From Epiperipatus broadwayi (Eukaryota; Onychophora; Udeonychophora; Euonychophora; Peripatidae), in assembly GCA_028023455.1 (NCBI GenBank), contig JAQFVV010000184.1, positions 1,550,001 to 1,614,000 of the forward strand: a stretch of 64,000 bases of DNA, written 5' to 3'. The notes below the pieces were generated by a model. It did not search any database and was not told the DNA's origin. It saw only the letters and a program-made list of their open reading frames with translations. Of this stretch, positions 41,119 through 53,324 are shown piece by piece (position 1 is the first letter of the stretch; each line of letters opens with the position of its first letter). Made by a program: the position numbers and the translations under genes.

Positions 41119-41872
41119 TTAACTCTTTGCCCGCCTCTTACGAGGCTCCTCGTCAACATCTGACATCACTCTAACTCAGCCAGTTTTTATACGAAAATAT
41201 TCGTTAAACACGTATTGAATTCGTTTTTAAAAGTTCTGTAAGATGGTGCCATCTTCCGATTTATTTTACAAGTAAAAAATAGAAAAAAACGCATTTAAAC
41301 CTAAACAAAGAAGGAACATTATTTGTGATTGGTTCTTAGCAAGCTCTCAGCCGAAAAAGACATTCTGATTGGCTGGAAAGAACAAAGAAACCGCCTGATC
41401 AAAGAAAATAAAGAAAAACGCTGAGATTTTCATTTCGAATCCAATTTTAAGTATTATAAAATTATATTTATGGAAACTAAAAATGATTCTCAGACAGAAT
41501 AATAAAAAAACAAAATTATTTTCGAAAAATATTGAAGATTTTAGTACAAATATTGAAGATGTAGTAAAAAGAAATATTTACTTTTCTATAACGTAAAAGT
41601 TGATCTTTTTGTTTATATTATAGCTTTTATGTTGCCGATATTGAATATTTTAGAATAAATAAATAGCAATTTATTTTTGAAAGAACTTTCATTCTCTTCA
41701 TAACCTGAAAAATTGATAACATACTTTTTATAAACGTATCTGAGTTGAATTTAATATTATAGGCAAATATGTTTTAACAATAGGCTTTGTCTTCAGTTTG
41801 TGAGTTGGCCAATTAAAAGCTTTGATTTTTACCTCATACAACCAATGATTTAATTAGCGGTTAAAAGGTTAA
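41119..41872. mobile_element. piggyBac-type MITE bounded by TTAA
   Basis: The left end reads ttaactctttgcccgcc and the right end, reverse complemented, reads ttaaccttttaaccgc. These are imperfect ~16-bp terminal inverted repeats starting at TTAA, the invariant target of piggyBac transposases, with the CTTTG-like start common in that superfamily. A palindrome (acgaggctcctcgt, ~41,141) lies just inside the left end. Length is 754 bp with no coding frame, so it is non-autonomous. Its interior is related to 43,935-44,720. Confidence 0.55.
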
Positions 41873-41879
41873 ACAGTCT

Positions 41880-42791
41880 TCATTTAACTTTTTCACAATA
41901 TCAGTCTGTTTTTGATTGTCCTTTTCCAATTTTAATTTAATTTTGTAGATTTAAATTGACTTGCATATGCATTAAAACTTTTGAGTTTTAAATTTTACTA
42001 TTTGCATATATATATAAATGATATTAAACTCAAATTTTAACTTCTGTGGTTTAAATTTTTATTACCATCTGTTGAACAGTAGACTTCTGGAGGTTGAAGA
42101 TGTGTGTGCCCACTTAAAATTTACTCACTATACATTGTTATATTTAGCCAAATTATTCTGAAGAGACAAAAGTACAATAAAAATGATTTTAAATTTTATA
42201 AGACAGTTTTCTTTAAGTCAATGAAGGAAAACTGCTGCAGATAAGTTTTAAAAATACAAGCCAGTTTAAAAATTAAAAGCTTTTTCTATTAACACAGCTT
42301 TTATAGAGACGTCCATCTATTTTTTTATCTTTATAATTAATTAACATGTTCCCCCTTCTCAATTAAATTTAACCTTTTGCCCCCTCAGAAAATCAGGCAC
42401 AAATTCCATTTTAAAGACACAATTAACCCTACAATTTAACAGCTATAATTGCCAATTAATTTTTGGCATTCTGACAGACCAGACTGACCATTCATTGTTA
42501 ATGGTATAAATTAATGGTCCACTTAAATTCCTTAGTGAGATCTGTGTTTTTAAGGAATGATAATTAACTGAGTAATATAACACTTGAACCAATACTAGAA
42601 GTAATCTTACTCTTTCCCTTTAATAATGAAACAAAATATATTACAGCTGTTTCAAACTCAGACTTTTCATTAAATTTGGCTGCTACTATTAACTTATTAA
42701 AATGATTTTAATTTCTTATTTAAAATTGCTTTACAACATGTAAGAAATGATTATTAATTGTAAATTGTACCATTAAGATCTACAATTAAAC

Positions 42792-42848
<57 letters not shown>

Positions 42849-43660
42849 CACAGGTATATACTTTTCTTTAAATTTAGATTTTTAATGCCTTAATCTTTAT
42901 GTATTACAGCTATTCTACCTATATTATTATTATTTTTTCTTATTTACTTTCATGAATTATTTATTTCCAACCTAGCATAAAATAATGACTATTCATCATC
43001 ACTATCCTAATGTAGTTTTTAATAGTCACACATCTCCCTATCAACAAATGTGTAAATCTTGCTTTTTCTAATATTTTCTTAATATCAATTTAACCCATAA
43101 ATTAAAATAGAATAAACCTCTGGTTATAAACACATTAACAATAAATTTTTAGATTGCTTACTAGTCAATCATACGCAATCCCTTTAAATATGGGTTCAAA
43201 CTCGGTCTTGGCTAAAAAAAATTTTATTACAGAAAAAAAATACATATATTATGAGGAAAATTTGGATGGAACCTTCTCTTTCATAGCTAACTTAAAAAAA
43301 TGGAGCCTTGGACAAATCCAAGGGCTATAATATATATATATAAATTTATATTGGGGAAATCCAAGGGCTATAATATATATATATTGGGGAAAGAAAGGAG
43401 AAAAAAATTACATATATAAAATATTATGCACCAACACCATAATTTGAGAAGAAAAATATAATCTGCCCAAGGTCAGAAAAATTAATCATAGCCCCAACGT
43501 TACAGTTCCATAATCAGGAAAAAAAATTGCATACATAAATTATGATGCCACTAGACATTACAATTTGAGAAAAACAACCTCTACTCAGGGATCATGTAAA
43601 TAAGTAATGAGTCCCAAATTTTGGTGCCATCATTAGTAAAAAAAAATCACCTGTGTAATA
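41880..43660. other. AT-rich spacer with microsatellites
   Basis: A compound (CA)n-(TA)n microsatellite spans 42,795-42,848. A ~50-bp direct repeat (aatccaagggctataatat) occurs at 43,315 and 43,358, and shorter related modules continue to 43,650. A tRNA-like B-box (gggttcaaactc, ~43,190) follows a weak A-box at ~43,150. Confidence 0.45.
42795..42848. repeat. Compound (CA)n(TA)n microsatellite
   Basis: About 15 ca units pass directly into about 12 ta units. Confidence 0.95.
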
Positions 43661-43667
43661 ATCAGAT

Positions 43668-43905
43668 TTATAGCTTCATGTAACAAAATCCAGAGTCCAG
43701 AAAAAATACACCAAAGCTGACCAAAATGAGATGGTGTGATTCTGAATACAACCAACTTTCAACTCATTTACCAGTACTCTATAATTTAACATCTTATGAA
43801 TGACATTTTTGAGACTATACTCGGTTTCAATTTTTTTAATGAGCCAGCTCTGAAAAGGAGAAACATGAGCCTCAAGAACTGACTAACAACTCAACTAAAT
43901 GGTTA
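43668..43905. repeat. Interspersed repeat family C, copy 2
   Basis: Same orientation and block order as 30,010-30,240 (acaccaaagctgac, atgagatggtgtga, aggagaaacatgag), with ~15-20% divergence by eye and small indels. Confidence 0.75.
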
Positions 43906-43934
43906 ACTCATTCTGAGAAATGAATTTTTGAGCT

Positions 43935-44720
43935 ACGGTAATGTTTTTACGTTTATTTTAAAGCTTAAAATGTACTGTAAGATGCTGCCCACTCTTGAAT
44001 TATTTTACAAAAAAAAATTAATAATATTGATGTAAGAAGCTACAACAAAGAAAGAAGACAGTCCATCCTAGGCTCTGATTGGTTGATGCTCATATAGTAC
44101 AAAGGAAGACCACCTGTCAATAATTTTCACCACTCCCAACTTCTGTTTTGACTTTGAAAATGAAAAATTTAATGTCCTAGAATGATTTTTTTATTATTTT
44201 TCATACATATTACAAAATTTTGATAAAATATGCTAAAAATATAGTTATTTTAGAAAAATGGTAAGATTTTAGTAAAAAATTGTATACTTTTACATGAAAG
44301 TAAATTGAAAACAAAGCCAGCACTAACACATCTGTCAACAGTTTTCATCACCCCAAGCTCTTTATTTCATTTTCAAAGAGAAATGAATAATTTAGAGTAT
44401 TTTGCTGGCATTTATTTACATATTATAATGTATTTTGGTAAAATATGCTGAAAATATAAATTATTTTAGGAAAATAGTAAGATTTTAGTAAAAAAAATTC
44501 TTTACTTTTACAGGAATGTAAATTGAGAAAGAAAATCAGTGATGTACTCAACATTTTCTAGTAGGTTAGAACATTCTTTTGAGGTTCTCTGATATAAAAT
44601 ATTTTTATAGTTATAAATAGAAATTTATTTTTGAAAAAACTTTCATTCACTTTCATAATCTAACAAATTATTAATATACTTTTTTACAAACGAAACTAAA
44701 ATGAATATAATACTAAAAGA
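43935..44720. repeat. Diverged relative of the piggyBac-type MITE, internally duplicated
   Basis: Shares blocks in order with 41,210-41,790 (tgtaagatg.tgcc, tctgattggttgatgc-like inverted CCAAT motif, gaaatttatttttgaaa, ctttcattc). A ~200-bp internal segment is duplicated: aatatgctaaaaatata...taagattttagtaaaaaa (44,230-44,280) recurs at 44,445-44,500. Clear TTAA ends were not found. Confidence 0.5.
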
Positions 44721-44729
44721 TGAATACAT

Positions 44730-45877
44730 TTTTTGATGATTATTATTCTTTCCTTCTTTTGAAAAATAAGAATTTTAATTATATTTTATTTGATATAAGA
44801 TACCTGCTATCAGGGAAGGATATAAGCTGAACTGATTGCACCCACTTGGACCCCATGCTTGGTATAGTTTATTAAAATTTGTATTATGCAATTCATTATT
44901 TTAAAAATTATAAGAGCTGGAAATATGTATATTGAAATACTTTTTTTTTACATTATCAATTCTCTATATTAAGCACAGAGCTAATGACATTTCAGCTTCC
45001 ACCAACTCTCTTGCTGACATAGAATGTATATAACAAATAGTCTTCTGCATCGTCTAAAAAATAATGATATGCCATATATTAACATTAAAAAAATTATGTT
45101 GGTCAAATAAATTGTTACCATTTATTTCACTACATTATGAATTAAATTATTTATATATGTGTGTGTGTATGTGTGTGTGTGAATTATTTTTATAACTAAT
45201 TTTAAAGTAGTTTACTTATTTTATATGATGAATAATTCAATAAACTTATCTATACTAAATTCATTATTTTTCTTTGTCTCTTGCAAAATGTAGAATCATT
45301 GATTGTATAGAGATTAGATTTTTTGACTATGTATAATATGTATACTTAAATATTTTATAATGGTTTGATTATATTAATGTGAAATGACCATAGATCATAG
45401 ATCAGTTTTATCTATTGAATCATGATTTGCAAAAAAAATAATAATTAATAGATTCAAATAAAATATTCAAGGAAATAAAATACAACTTTTTTGCATTATG
45501 TGTATTTTATTGTTTTCTCGAATATTGATTCAATAAAATTGTACAAAGTCATATTTATAATTAATAAATAAATAATTTTTCATTTATATGGGGTTTTTTT
45601 AAACAAATTTTTATTCAAAATAAAAATTTTAATGGAGAAAATAATTCTTGATCTATATCTACAAATAAGTTAATAATTACTTTTAAATATCTAAGTATTT
45701 TTATTCTGTGTAAAATATCCCTCTCCCATTCCCTCCTGCTTACATACAATGCTCTGGGCCCTATTTTTCTTCAGGCTAACTCTGATTATCTATCTTTGCA
45801 AAGAAATCTTAACATTCCAACTTTTTTCACAGAATATCCAATTCCAAATGGAAAAAAAATGTGGGCAAAAAATACCA
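44730..45877. other. AT-rich spacer upstream of the LINE insertion
   Basis: A (GT)n run lies at ~45,158-45,181. The open frame at 45,796-46,011 straddles the LINE insertion point and is therefore a chance fusion of flank and element, not a gene. Confidence 0.5.
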
Positions 45878-45893
45878 AAGTAATAGTACCAAA
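45878..45893. repeat. Target-site duplication, left copy
   Basis: The 16-bp sequence aagtaatagtaccaaa is identical to 52,141-52,156, bracketing the LINE exactly. Confidence 0.9.
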
Positions 45894-46034
45894 CTTCCGC
45901 TTTTGGCAGCCATCTTTGCAACTGGTCTTATTAAAAGCGTCCCTTAGTGATTCAGTTTCAAGAAGACAGGGACGATTGTCCCCTTACCTTTATGTTTTTT
46001 ATTCAAGGTAAGTCGGTTTTAATCATTATATATT

Positions 46035-48633
46035 ATGGAAAGTGATAATATAATCGATAACTCTCAAATTAATGTTAACCCTGATCTCAGCATTCAATCT
46101 AGCAATGCAGTCATCGGTCGTAAATATTATAGCCTTAGATCTAATCTAAATGCACCTAAACTAACTTCTACTACAAATAAAAACCCACAAACCAATAAAT
46201 CAAATGAAAACACCATCGCAAATATCAACAAAAGTTTAGAAAATATTCAACTTACCCCTAATATAAACAATAGCACAAATATCTCATCAACCGAAACTAT
46301 TGAAATCCTTAAAAATACAAGCAAAAACCAATCATCTCCTCTCCAAAGACTTTACGCTCCCTCAGAAGACTCTAATGAGCAATTTCCTTTGCCCAATAAT
46401 ACCCTGAAAACCATATCTGAAAATGATAGACAAAATTTCCAACAAGATGATTTCGGCTAATTTTTTAAAGTTAAAACTTTTCCACCAGAGGTCGACAAAA
46501 CCAGCACTGTCACATTACAGTTTGTCAACAGTAAATTTAAAAATCAAAAAGAAGAAATAAATTTTAAAACTAATAAATCTCATTCCAAAACAAACAAAGA
46601 TTATAGCACAGAACAATCCATTGCTACATCAGCCAACTTGCAATCTAAACCAATTTCCTCAATTCCAATATTGAAAAATTCCTCTACGTATGCAAATATC
46701 GAAAGGTCTAAAAATTCTGAGAGCATCTCCGAAAATATTAAGGCCGATAATTACAATGAACTATATTTGAATATCTCAGAATTAGACACAGAACAAGAAT
46801 CAAACACTCTGGAAAATGTCTCATTTAATATAAACGATCTTAATGACGACATGTTCCTAAAAATAAATAATAATTTCAACAAAACCATTCCCAACACACT
46901 GTATAAATCGTTTACAAACTACTACAGCGATAAGTCGTTAATCTTAGCCATAACAAATCAACAAGGTGCGTTATATAAGTTCCCTCTAGAACAACTATAC
47001 AGCCTAATCAATCAAAATCAATTAGGCAGAGGCATTCACATGATCCTTAATCATCCCAATGACCGCTATGTTATCGTTGAGTTTAAAACGTGGGTGGACC
47101 GTATGAACTTTAAAAATAACTACCGATCTTTGGGAAATTATATACTATGCTCCATAGATATGAACCGTCCAGTTACACTATCCGGCAGAATTCAAAAATG
47201 CCTTGCCCACTTGAAAGAACAAAAACTACAAGACATCCTTATTAATTATGGTTCAGTTAGCAAATTTAAACACCTATTAAGCCCTCACTTCGAAGATCAA
47301 ATCCTGTCCAATACAGTTATCTTCACACTTACATTAAAGAAAAACATTATACCCACTGACATACCCACCATTATTACTGCAAGAGGCTCTCCTGTTGTTT
47401 TGACCTTCAGGGGAGTACAGCCACAATGTTTCTTCTGCCTTCAAAGAACACACCTTATTAAAGATTGTGCAGCAAGAATATGCACACACTGTGGTATTAA
47501 AAAGAATAAAGTTCACAGATGCCCTAGTAGACCTACTAATATGGCTATCACATCCTTAAATAGACAATCACCACATGGGACTAATTCAAACAGCAACCTC
47601 ACAAACCCAGACAATCTGATTCAAATAAATCCTCCAACAAACCCTTTCACATCCAAACCTATCTTTCAAAATGAAAATCTTCAAGAAAGAACAAACACCA
47701 ACCTCTACACTAATAGTAGTGAATCAGAGAACCAAGCAATAACATATACTGCTACTAAACCAATCTCTCAAACCAATAATACTCAAGATCATTCATACGA
47801 TACAAAAGAAGACAATATGACCAAACCATCTAACAAGAGCAAGGAAAACCCAGGCGATGAAGAAAATACACTTAAAAAATTTCAAAACAATTCATCTATA
47901 ACAACTCCCACCCAGCTTAAAACCAAAGATGCATCATCATTTGGGCCAGCTAAGTCTAACAAACCTAAACAAAGTGATCCACAAACTGTCCACAATTCTT
48001 CAACGCCTGCAATAATTAACCATCCAGATGAAAAGACTTATCAAACACTCAACCTGAAAGTCAGCATAATTAATGCTTCACAACAGTTACAGCAAACCGA
48101 AAATGACTCAGGTCTAAAATTTAAATCAAATTCTTATAACAATAAAAAAACACTTTCATCAAAAGAACAGGAAAAAGAAAACAACACTATTAAACTTAAA
48201 AAAACCCAAAAAACCAACACAACAAATACCCAAAATACAAATAAGAAAATTTAAAAGAAAATCAATTTGCTCAGATATATCAAGCACTGATGATGACAGC
48301 TCCCATCCAATACATTATTCACCACCACCCGCTAGCAAACAAATTTCAGATATATCCAGCACAAAGCTTCGCAAATCCATAGAAAAAAAGAGGAAAACCA
48401 TGGATCCTATAACCATCGATACCATTGATCCATCTGACGAATCTCAGACAGATTACACTACTTCATCAGACACCGAAGACTTCATGGATGCATTTCTTCA
48501 ACCAACAAATATATCACCAATCCATCCACAAGTTCGATCACAAGACTCTAATTGCCAAACAACATCAGAACTCATTAACATGGAGATGTCCCACATTGAC
48601 TTGGTACACTTTGCTGAGGACGGTTTGGATTAA
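46035..48633 (+). pseudogene. LINE ORF1: zinc-knuckle RNA-binding protein (two lesions)
   Basis: ORF1 proteins coat the element RNA in a ribonucleoprotein particle and act as chaperones. The frame starts MESDNIIDNSQI at 46,035. It meets a single TAA at 46,458-46,460 and then continues in the same frame to 48,254. Between about 48,195 and 48,250, in A-rich sequence, it shifts +1 into the frame that reads RKSICSDISSTDDD and ends at 48,633. The N-terminal ~250 residues and the C-terminal ~280 are polar, low-complexity and Asn/Thr/Lys-rich. The middle holds a folded region (residues ~340-460 counted from 46,035). CFFCLQRTHLIKDC starts near residue 465 (CX2CX4HX4C), followed by CTHCGIKKNKVHRC, a second, atypical knuckle. 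Both lesions could be real decay or errors in homopolymers. The stop codon is not in a homopolymer. Confidence 0.85.
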
Positions 48634-48639
48634 TCTATC

Positions 48640-51600
48640 ATGTTCTGCAAAATTGCTGGCATTAACATTCGCGGCATCAACTCAATTGATAGAGTTCTAG
48701 CTATTAAAAACTGGCTCTCGCTCTGCTCCCCTCATATACTTCTTATGGGTGAAACTAAATATCACCATAAGACTGATCATAAAATATTATCTCTTCTCTC
48801 AGCTCTCGGATTTACTAGATTTTCCATAGGCCATTCTGCTTCAGGTGGAGTCAGTATTCTTCTCCGCAAGTCAACACCACCAAACAGTTTTAGCATTCTA
48901 TTCCTAGATGCCAATATTATTGTCATAGAAATAGACTATTGGGATTATCCGATCATCATAGCTTATATATATACAGCCAAAGACACCTCTCAATATCTAA
49001 AAATAATCCATATCCTAAATGCCATCAATGCTAACAGAGCCTCCCCTACTATTCTTCTGGGAGACTTTAACACCACATACAATGACTTCAACAAGAGATT
49101 TTTGCATCTAATAAATCGCAGATTAATGTGTGGAGAGGGTTTCTTCCCTCCTGAAGCCTACTCTTTCTATACTAAAACTAAAAAGTCCCTGATTGATTTG
49201 GTTTTCTACACCCCAGACCTCCATTTCAACCCTGATGCAGCCTTGGCCCCTGTTGCTTTCTCTGATCATATGGCTCTAATCTTACAACTCACACCTATTG
49301 CAATCCCTACACCTATTGATGGACCTGGTAAAACCATGTGCATGATCACCCAATCAAATATGACTGAAGCGATAGTGTCTGAGGCATACATCCTTTTCCA
49401 GAAAATAAACATCCTTTCCCTTCCTGCTGAGGAGGGCTGGTTTTCCTTCATTGGAATACTTCAGTCCATATTAAATCACCACACCAGGAAAATCAAAGGA
49501 CCTAATGGCCTTCTAAATGACCTAACAGACATTAATATACAACTTCAAGCATCACAGCAAAATTTCACAAATACAGAAAAAATTATCTTCCTTAAAAATC
49601 TCTACAAAATCAAGCAAAAGTCCCTTGCAGAATATATATCCATCAGAAGAGCCAAATGTTTCTTAGCACAACAACACTGCTGGACAAGAGACTACCTCAG
49701 ATGGGCACTGGGATACAATAAAAAACAAATCACTCCCTTATCGATTAATACTAATGGAACCAATCTTATTGGCTTTCCAATGATGCAGCATATCAGCAAA
49801 CAATTCTGCCAATTAATGCAAAAAGATGGAGCTCCTCCTATAAACAGCTGGTTGGATGCTGGTGACCCCAGCGAACATGGCATCATGGAAATCCAAATCA
49901 AAAAGAAGATAACATCTCTCCCTGACAGCGTTCATCCAGGCCTTCATGGCATCCCAAATTTCCTTCTCAAACACCTCAGTCAATTCACTGTGCCAATTAT
50001 TAAAAAAATGATTGATCGCCTAGCCTCCGGCAACAGAAACCTAACAGATCTTTACCCAGTGGCACTCGTGCCTTTTATTAAAAAAGCAAAACCACTAAAC
50101 GACATTAACAGTATCTGGCCAATTTCCATGACCCCATTGCTTATCAAGATAATTGAGTCAGTCATTAAAGATCAAATCCAAACTCAAATTCTTAGCCATA
50201 TCTCGTCAAACCAATACGGAAAAAAGGGATCACCAACCTCGCATGCTATGTCCAATGTAACTGCACTGTTCAATTACATCAGAGGACATCGTAAATCAAA
50301 ACCTATTGCTGTCCAGCTGGATGTTGTGGCAGCATTTGATTCAGTCCAGATAAACATCCTCCTGGATATTCTGTTGGAATGTGACATTCCAGCTGGGATT
50401 GTACAGATGGTCAGCAATCTGCTCAACAACAGAGAGATTTTTCTCTCTCTTGATGGCAAGATCACACCAGGCTTCAAGCCATACAAGTCGATCCCTCAAG
50501 GATCCCCACTCAGTGCCCTTTTTTTCACAGCATACATCAACCCTCTTCTGACGGATATAGAAAAAAACCTCCCTGGAATTTTCCTTCCCACTCTCAATAA
50601 AAACTTCAATGTATTTGCATATATAGATGACATCATGGTTGTGCTTCCCTCCATTAAATACCTTCCCCATCTCATGAACATATTAAACAGAAATACAGCG
50701 AAACTTGGCCTACAAATAAATTTTTAACAAATCTTCCATCTGGAAGATAATGTCTGGTAAACAAATTAACTCTCCCTTTTCTGCAAAACCCCAAAGATAC
50801 CTAGGTTTTCCAATCTACAAAACTCCAACTGCAATGGCAAGAGAGATTCAAGATGCAATCCTCCATTCAAATGAAGCCATCACCACTTCACTCTCTAGAG
50901 TATACCTTTCATTATATGGAAAGGTTGGCCTCCTCAACATGATCATAATGCCAAAAATCTCATATTATCTTCCATTCATTAAAATGTCTAAACAGTTTCA
51001 AAATAAAATTAACCGATTATGCACCAAACTTCTCTGGAGAGGAAGGACGGTTGCTATTAGCTTGCGAGGTATCCAATGACCATGCAGGTTCTATGGACTG
51101 TCATTCCACTCAATACAAGCAATCATTTTACAGAAAACCCACAACACTCTAAAATCTGATCCTCTCCTGCGGATACTCTAACATTATTAAAAAATTACAC
51201 CGACAGATCGTCCTCCATCCTCTTCCAGTTCAGGGATAGCATCCCTAATACAACACCTACAACTTTATAACCTGATAATACCCTTTAACCTTAACCAAAA
51301 AATCACCTTATGGGAAGCATACAATATAATCAACTATAATCAACAACCCATTAAAACCAACCTAAAAGTAACCAACCAAAGACTCATTACACACTTCAAA
51401 AGATGGAGTCTGGAACCCAAATTCCTTGACTTCATCATTAAAATAAATCTTAATGCACTACCCATAAATTGGTTTCTTTATCACCGAAGAGGTTTTACCA
51501 GCATTGACCCTATATGTGGCCTGTGTGCTCGTGAAGATGAAACCATAGACCATATTGTACACCGGTGCCCAAGACTTAAAACTCTGAAAGATATAATTAT

Positions 51601-51865
51601 AATCAATTCCAACATAAGACCTGATATGATTTTCTCACTTGAAAATGCCATTCATAATGGATTTTTTTCAATAATAAGGCTTTCTACCTTTGTCCTTTAT
51701 TCCATATAGATAGTGAGATGCAAAAGTCTCATGGAACTACCCTCACCACAAATCATATCATTGTTTTATCAAACGCTCAAAAAAATCAAGAAACATGACC
51801 AGCTCCTTGCCTCCAGTAAAGTTTTTGCTGACACCTGGTCTTTAACTGCTCTTTCCTTTTCCTGA
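48640..51865 (+). pseudogene. LINE ORF2: APE endonuclease and reverse transcriptase
   Basis: ORF2 nicks target DNA and reverse transcribes the element RNA there. The start MFCKIAGINIRGINS lies 6 bp after the ORF1 stop. The endonuclease spans residues ~1-215: AGINIRG, MGETK (catalytic Glu), LLGDFN (141-144), SLIDLVF, and SDH (208-210). The RT follows: LIKIIESVIK, QLDVVAAFDSV (Asp 567), IPQGSPLSALFF, and YIDD (661-664). The open frame stops at 50,727, but one extra T in the T-run at ~50,722-50,726 explains this. The next frame continues KSSIWKIMSG to 51,079. After a TGA (51,077) and further breaks, homology continues to CGLCAREDETIDHIVHRC (~51,515-51,570), the C-terminal CX2CX8HX4C, ending TWSLTALSFS and TGA at 51,863. 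All catalytic motifs are present. Intact length would be ~1,075 residues. Confidence 0.88.
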
Positions 51866-52140
51866 TGACCAATTCCCACCTACCCAGCATTATAGAATAG
51901 CCAATTATAAAAGAAAATATTCATGTTTATATTAAAAATGCTAATACCATTAAACAAGTTCTTAGAATCTCTTCACTATACCTAACCACATAAGAGTATA
52001 ACATTGTGCTCTCATAACATAATCTAGCCAGATGACAAATAGAACATTATATAATCATATTATTCTACAATTTATTCATTTATTTATCCTTTATTAGTAT
52101 GTAATCACTATTTATTGTTAATAAAATTTTTATTGAAATG

Positions 52141-52156
52141 AAGTAATAGTACCAAA
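52141..52156. repeat. Target-site duplication, right copy
   Basis: Identical to 45,878-45,893. Confidence 0.9.
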
Positions 52157-52199
52157 ATAAAATTAAAAAAACATTATAATTGAAAATCAAAAAAGCACA

Positions 52200-53320
52200 A
52201 ATTTTTAGGAATTCACATGACACAGAATCAGAAGTAAATAATTAAGAAGATGAAAATATTCATATAAATTTAAATGTTTCCAGAAATAATTATGATGAAA
52301 TACATTTACAAAAAGAAAACAATATCATGAAAATAATTCAGTGTAGTATGCTTGAGAATAAAAAAATAATTAGTGAATTACTAAATGTAATATGATCTTG
52401 TTATTTAACCAGATTGGATTAATTTCCCTGCCAAAATAATGGAACTCATTTTTTAAATATTCATTTTAAAAGAAAACTTTCTAATAATAGAATCATCCCT
52501 GGGTAATATATTCTGATAATAAAAAAAAGATAAATACTGTTTAGCGCCATCTTTTCTGTGAAAATATGATTGTTTTATCCTCATCAGGATTCAATAATTA
52601 ACCGAATACCCATACTAGACTGACAGAACATAAACAATCAAAGCATCATTTGGTTGCAGTGTTAAAATGTACATAACTTCAAACAAGATTTTCAGTTGTT
52701 AAAAGTTTATGTAGACAAAATACAATATAAATTACTAATCAAGAAAAATTTGTGATTATATCAAGTTTTGTAAGATTATTATCAGTGATATAATTTCTAG
52801 CTGATTGAAAATTGGCATTCTGAGGATCTGTCAAAAACATAGATGGTTTCCATAATGGAAATTTTTTAGGAATTATTGAACTGTTTGATAACTTTCACCC
52901 AATAATTCAAGACTATCTTTGACAAATCACCAGTAAATAAGATCTAGAACATTATCTAAGCAAATTTATTCAAAAATTAATTTAATGATAAATAAAATCT
53001 GGAACCAGATTATAAATAAAATAAAATCAGGAAAGTATTTTGCTATAATTCTTGACTGTATTTCAAATATCAGCCATTAAGATTTATCTCTGATAGTACA
53101 CCACATGGTTCAGTCATTGGTGTTATAAACAGTTCATTAATTTTATAAAGGTATAAAGAAGTTCTGGAGAAAATTTAAAGCTTTGGTGAAGTGACAAATT
53201 AATTATCTAGGATTAAATATTATTAATGTCAAGAGGCAAGGGTAAGATAATGGTTTAAATATGGAGAGAAATTTTCTGAAGTTCAGCTAGAATCTTAAAG
53301 AAAAATTCTAGAGTATTTTT
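52200..53320 (+). pseudogene. hAT transposase, N-terminal half (DUF4371/ZMYM1-like)
   Basis: hAT transposases cut and paste DNA using an RNase H-like DDE domain. Fragments in several frames follow the order of the DUF4371-containing (ZMYM1-like) branch: DWINFPAKI (~52,415), HFKRKLSNNR (TTF-type zinc finger neighbourhood, ~52,465), HTRLTEHKQSKHHLVAVLK (~52,610-52,665), GNFLGIIELFDNFHPIIQDY (~52,858), HYLSKFIQKLI (~52,950), FAIILDCISNIS-like with the first catalytic Asp (codon ~53,054), and LGLNIINVKRQG-DNG (~53,212-53,250) with the second catalytic Asp position. Stops and shifts are numerous. The frame breaks off at ~53,320, where a MITE cluster is inserted, and resumes at ~54,965. Confidence 0.75.
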
Positions 53321-53324
53321 TATA

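Larger units (their letters stand above)
45894..52140 (+). mobile_element. Near-complete two-ORF LINE (L1/Tx1-like), 6.25 kb
   Basis: A full-length APE-type non-LTR retrotransposon flanked by a perfect 16-bp target-site duplication. Order: 140-bp 5' UTR starting cttccgcttttggc; ORF1 46,035-48,633; a 6-bp gap; ORF2 48,640-51,865; a 275-bp 3' UTR ending ttattgaaatg, without a poly(A) tail. The ORF1 zinc knuckles plus ORF2 endonuclease, RT and C-terminal CCHC favour the L1/Tx1 side of the LINE tree, though the clade is not proven. Lesions seen: one in-frame stop and one frameshift in ORF1, and one frameshift plus some stops in ORF2. The intact duplication and few lesions indicate a comparatively recent insertion, younger than the neighbouring hAT. 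Confidence 0.88.

Noticed and set aside
45796-46011. 71-codon frame ahead of LINE ORF1, possible ORF0
   Set aside because: It spans the target-site duplication at 45,878-45,893, so half lies in flanking DNA and cannot be an element gene.
50274-50681. Minus-strand open frames within LINE ORF2
   Set aside because: Shadows of the plus-strand RT, which carries all the motifs.
52560-52610. Minus-strand CTGATGA near a gaaa, possible hammerhead
   Set aside because: No stem II between the cores and no stem I complement.
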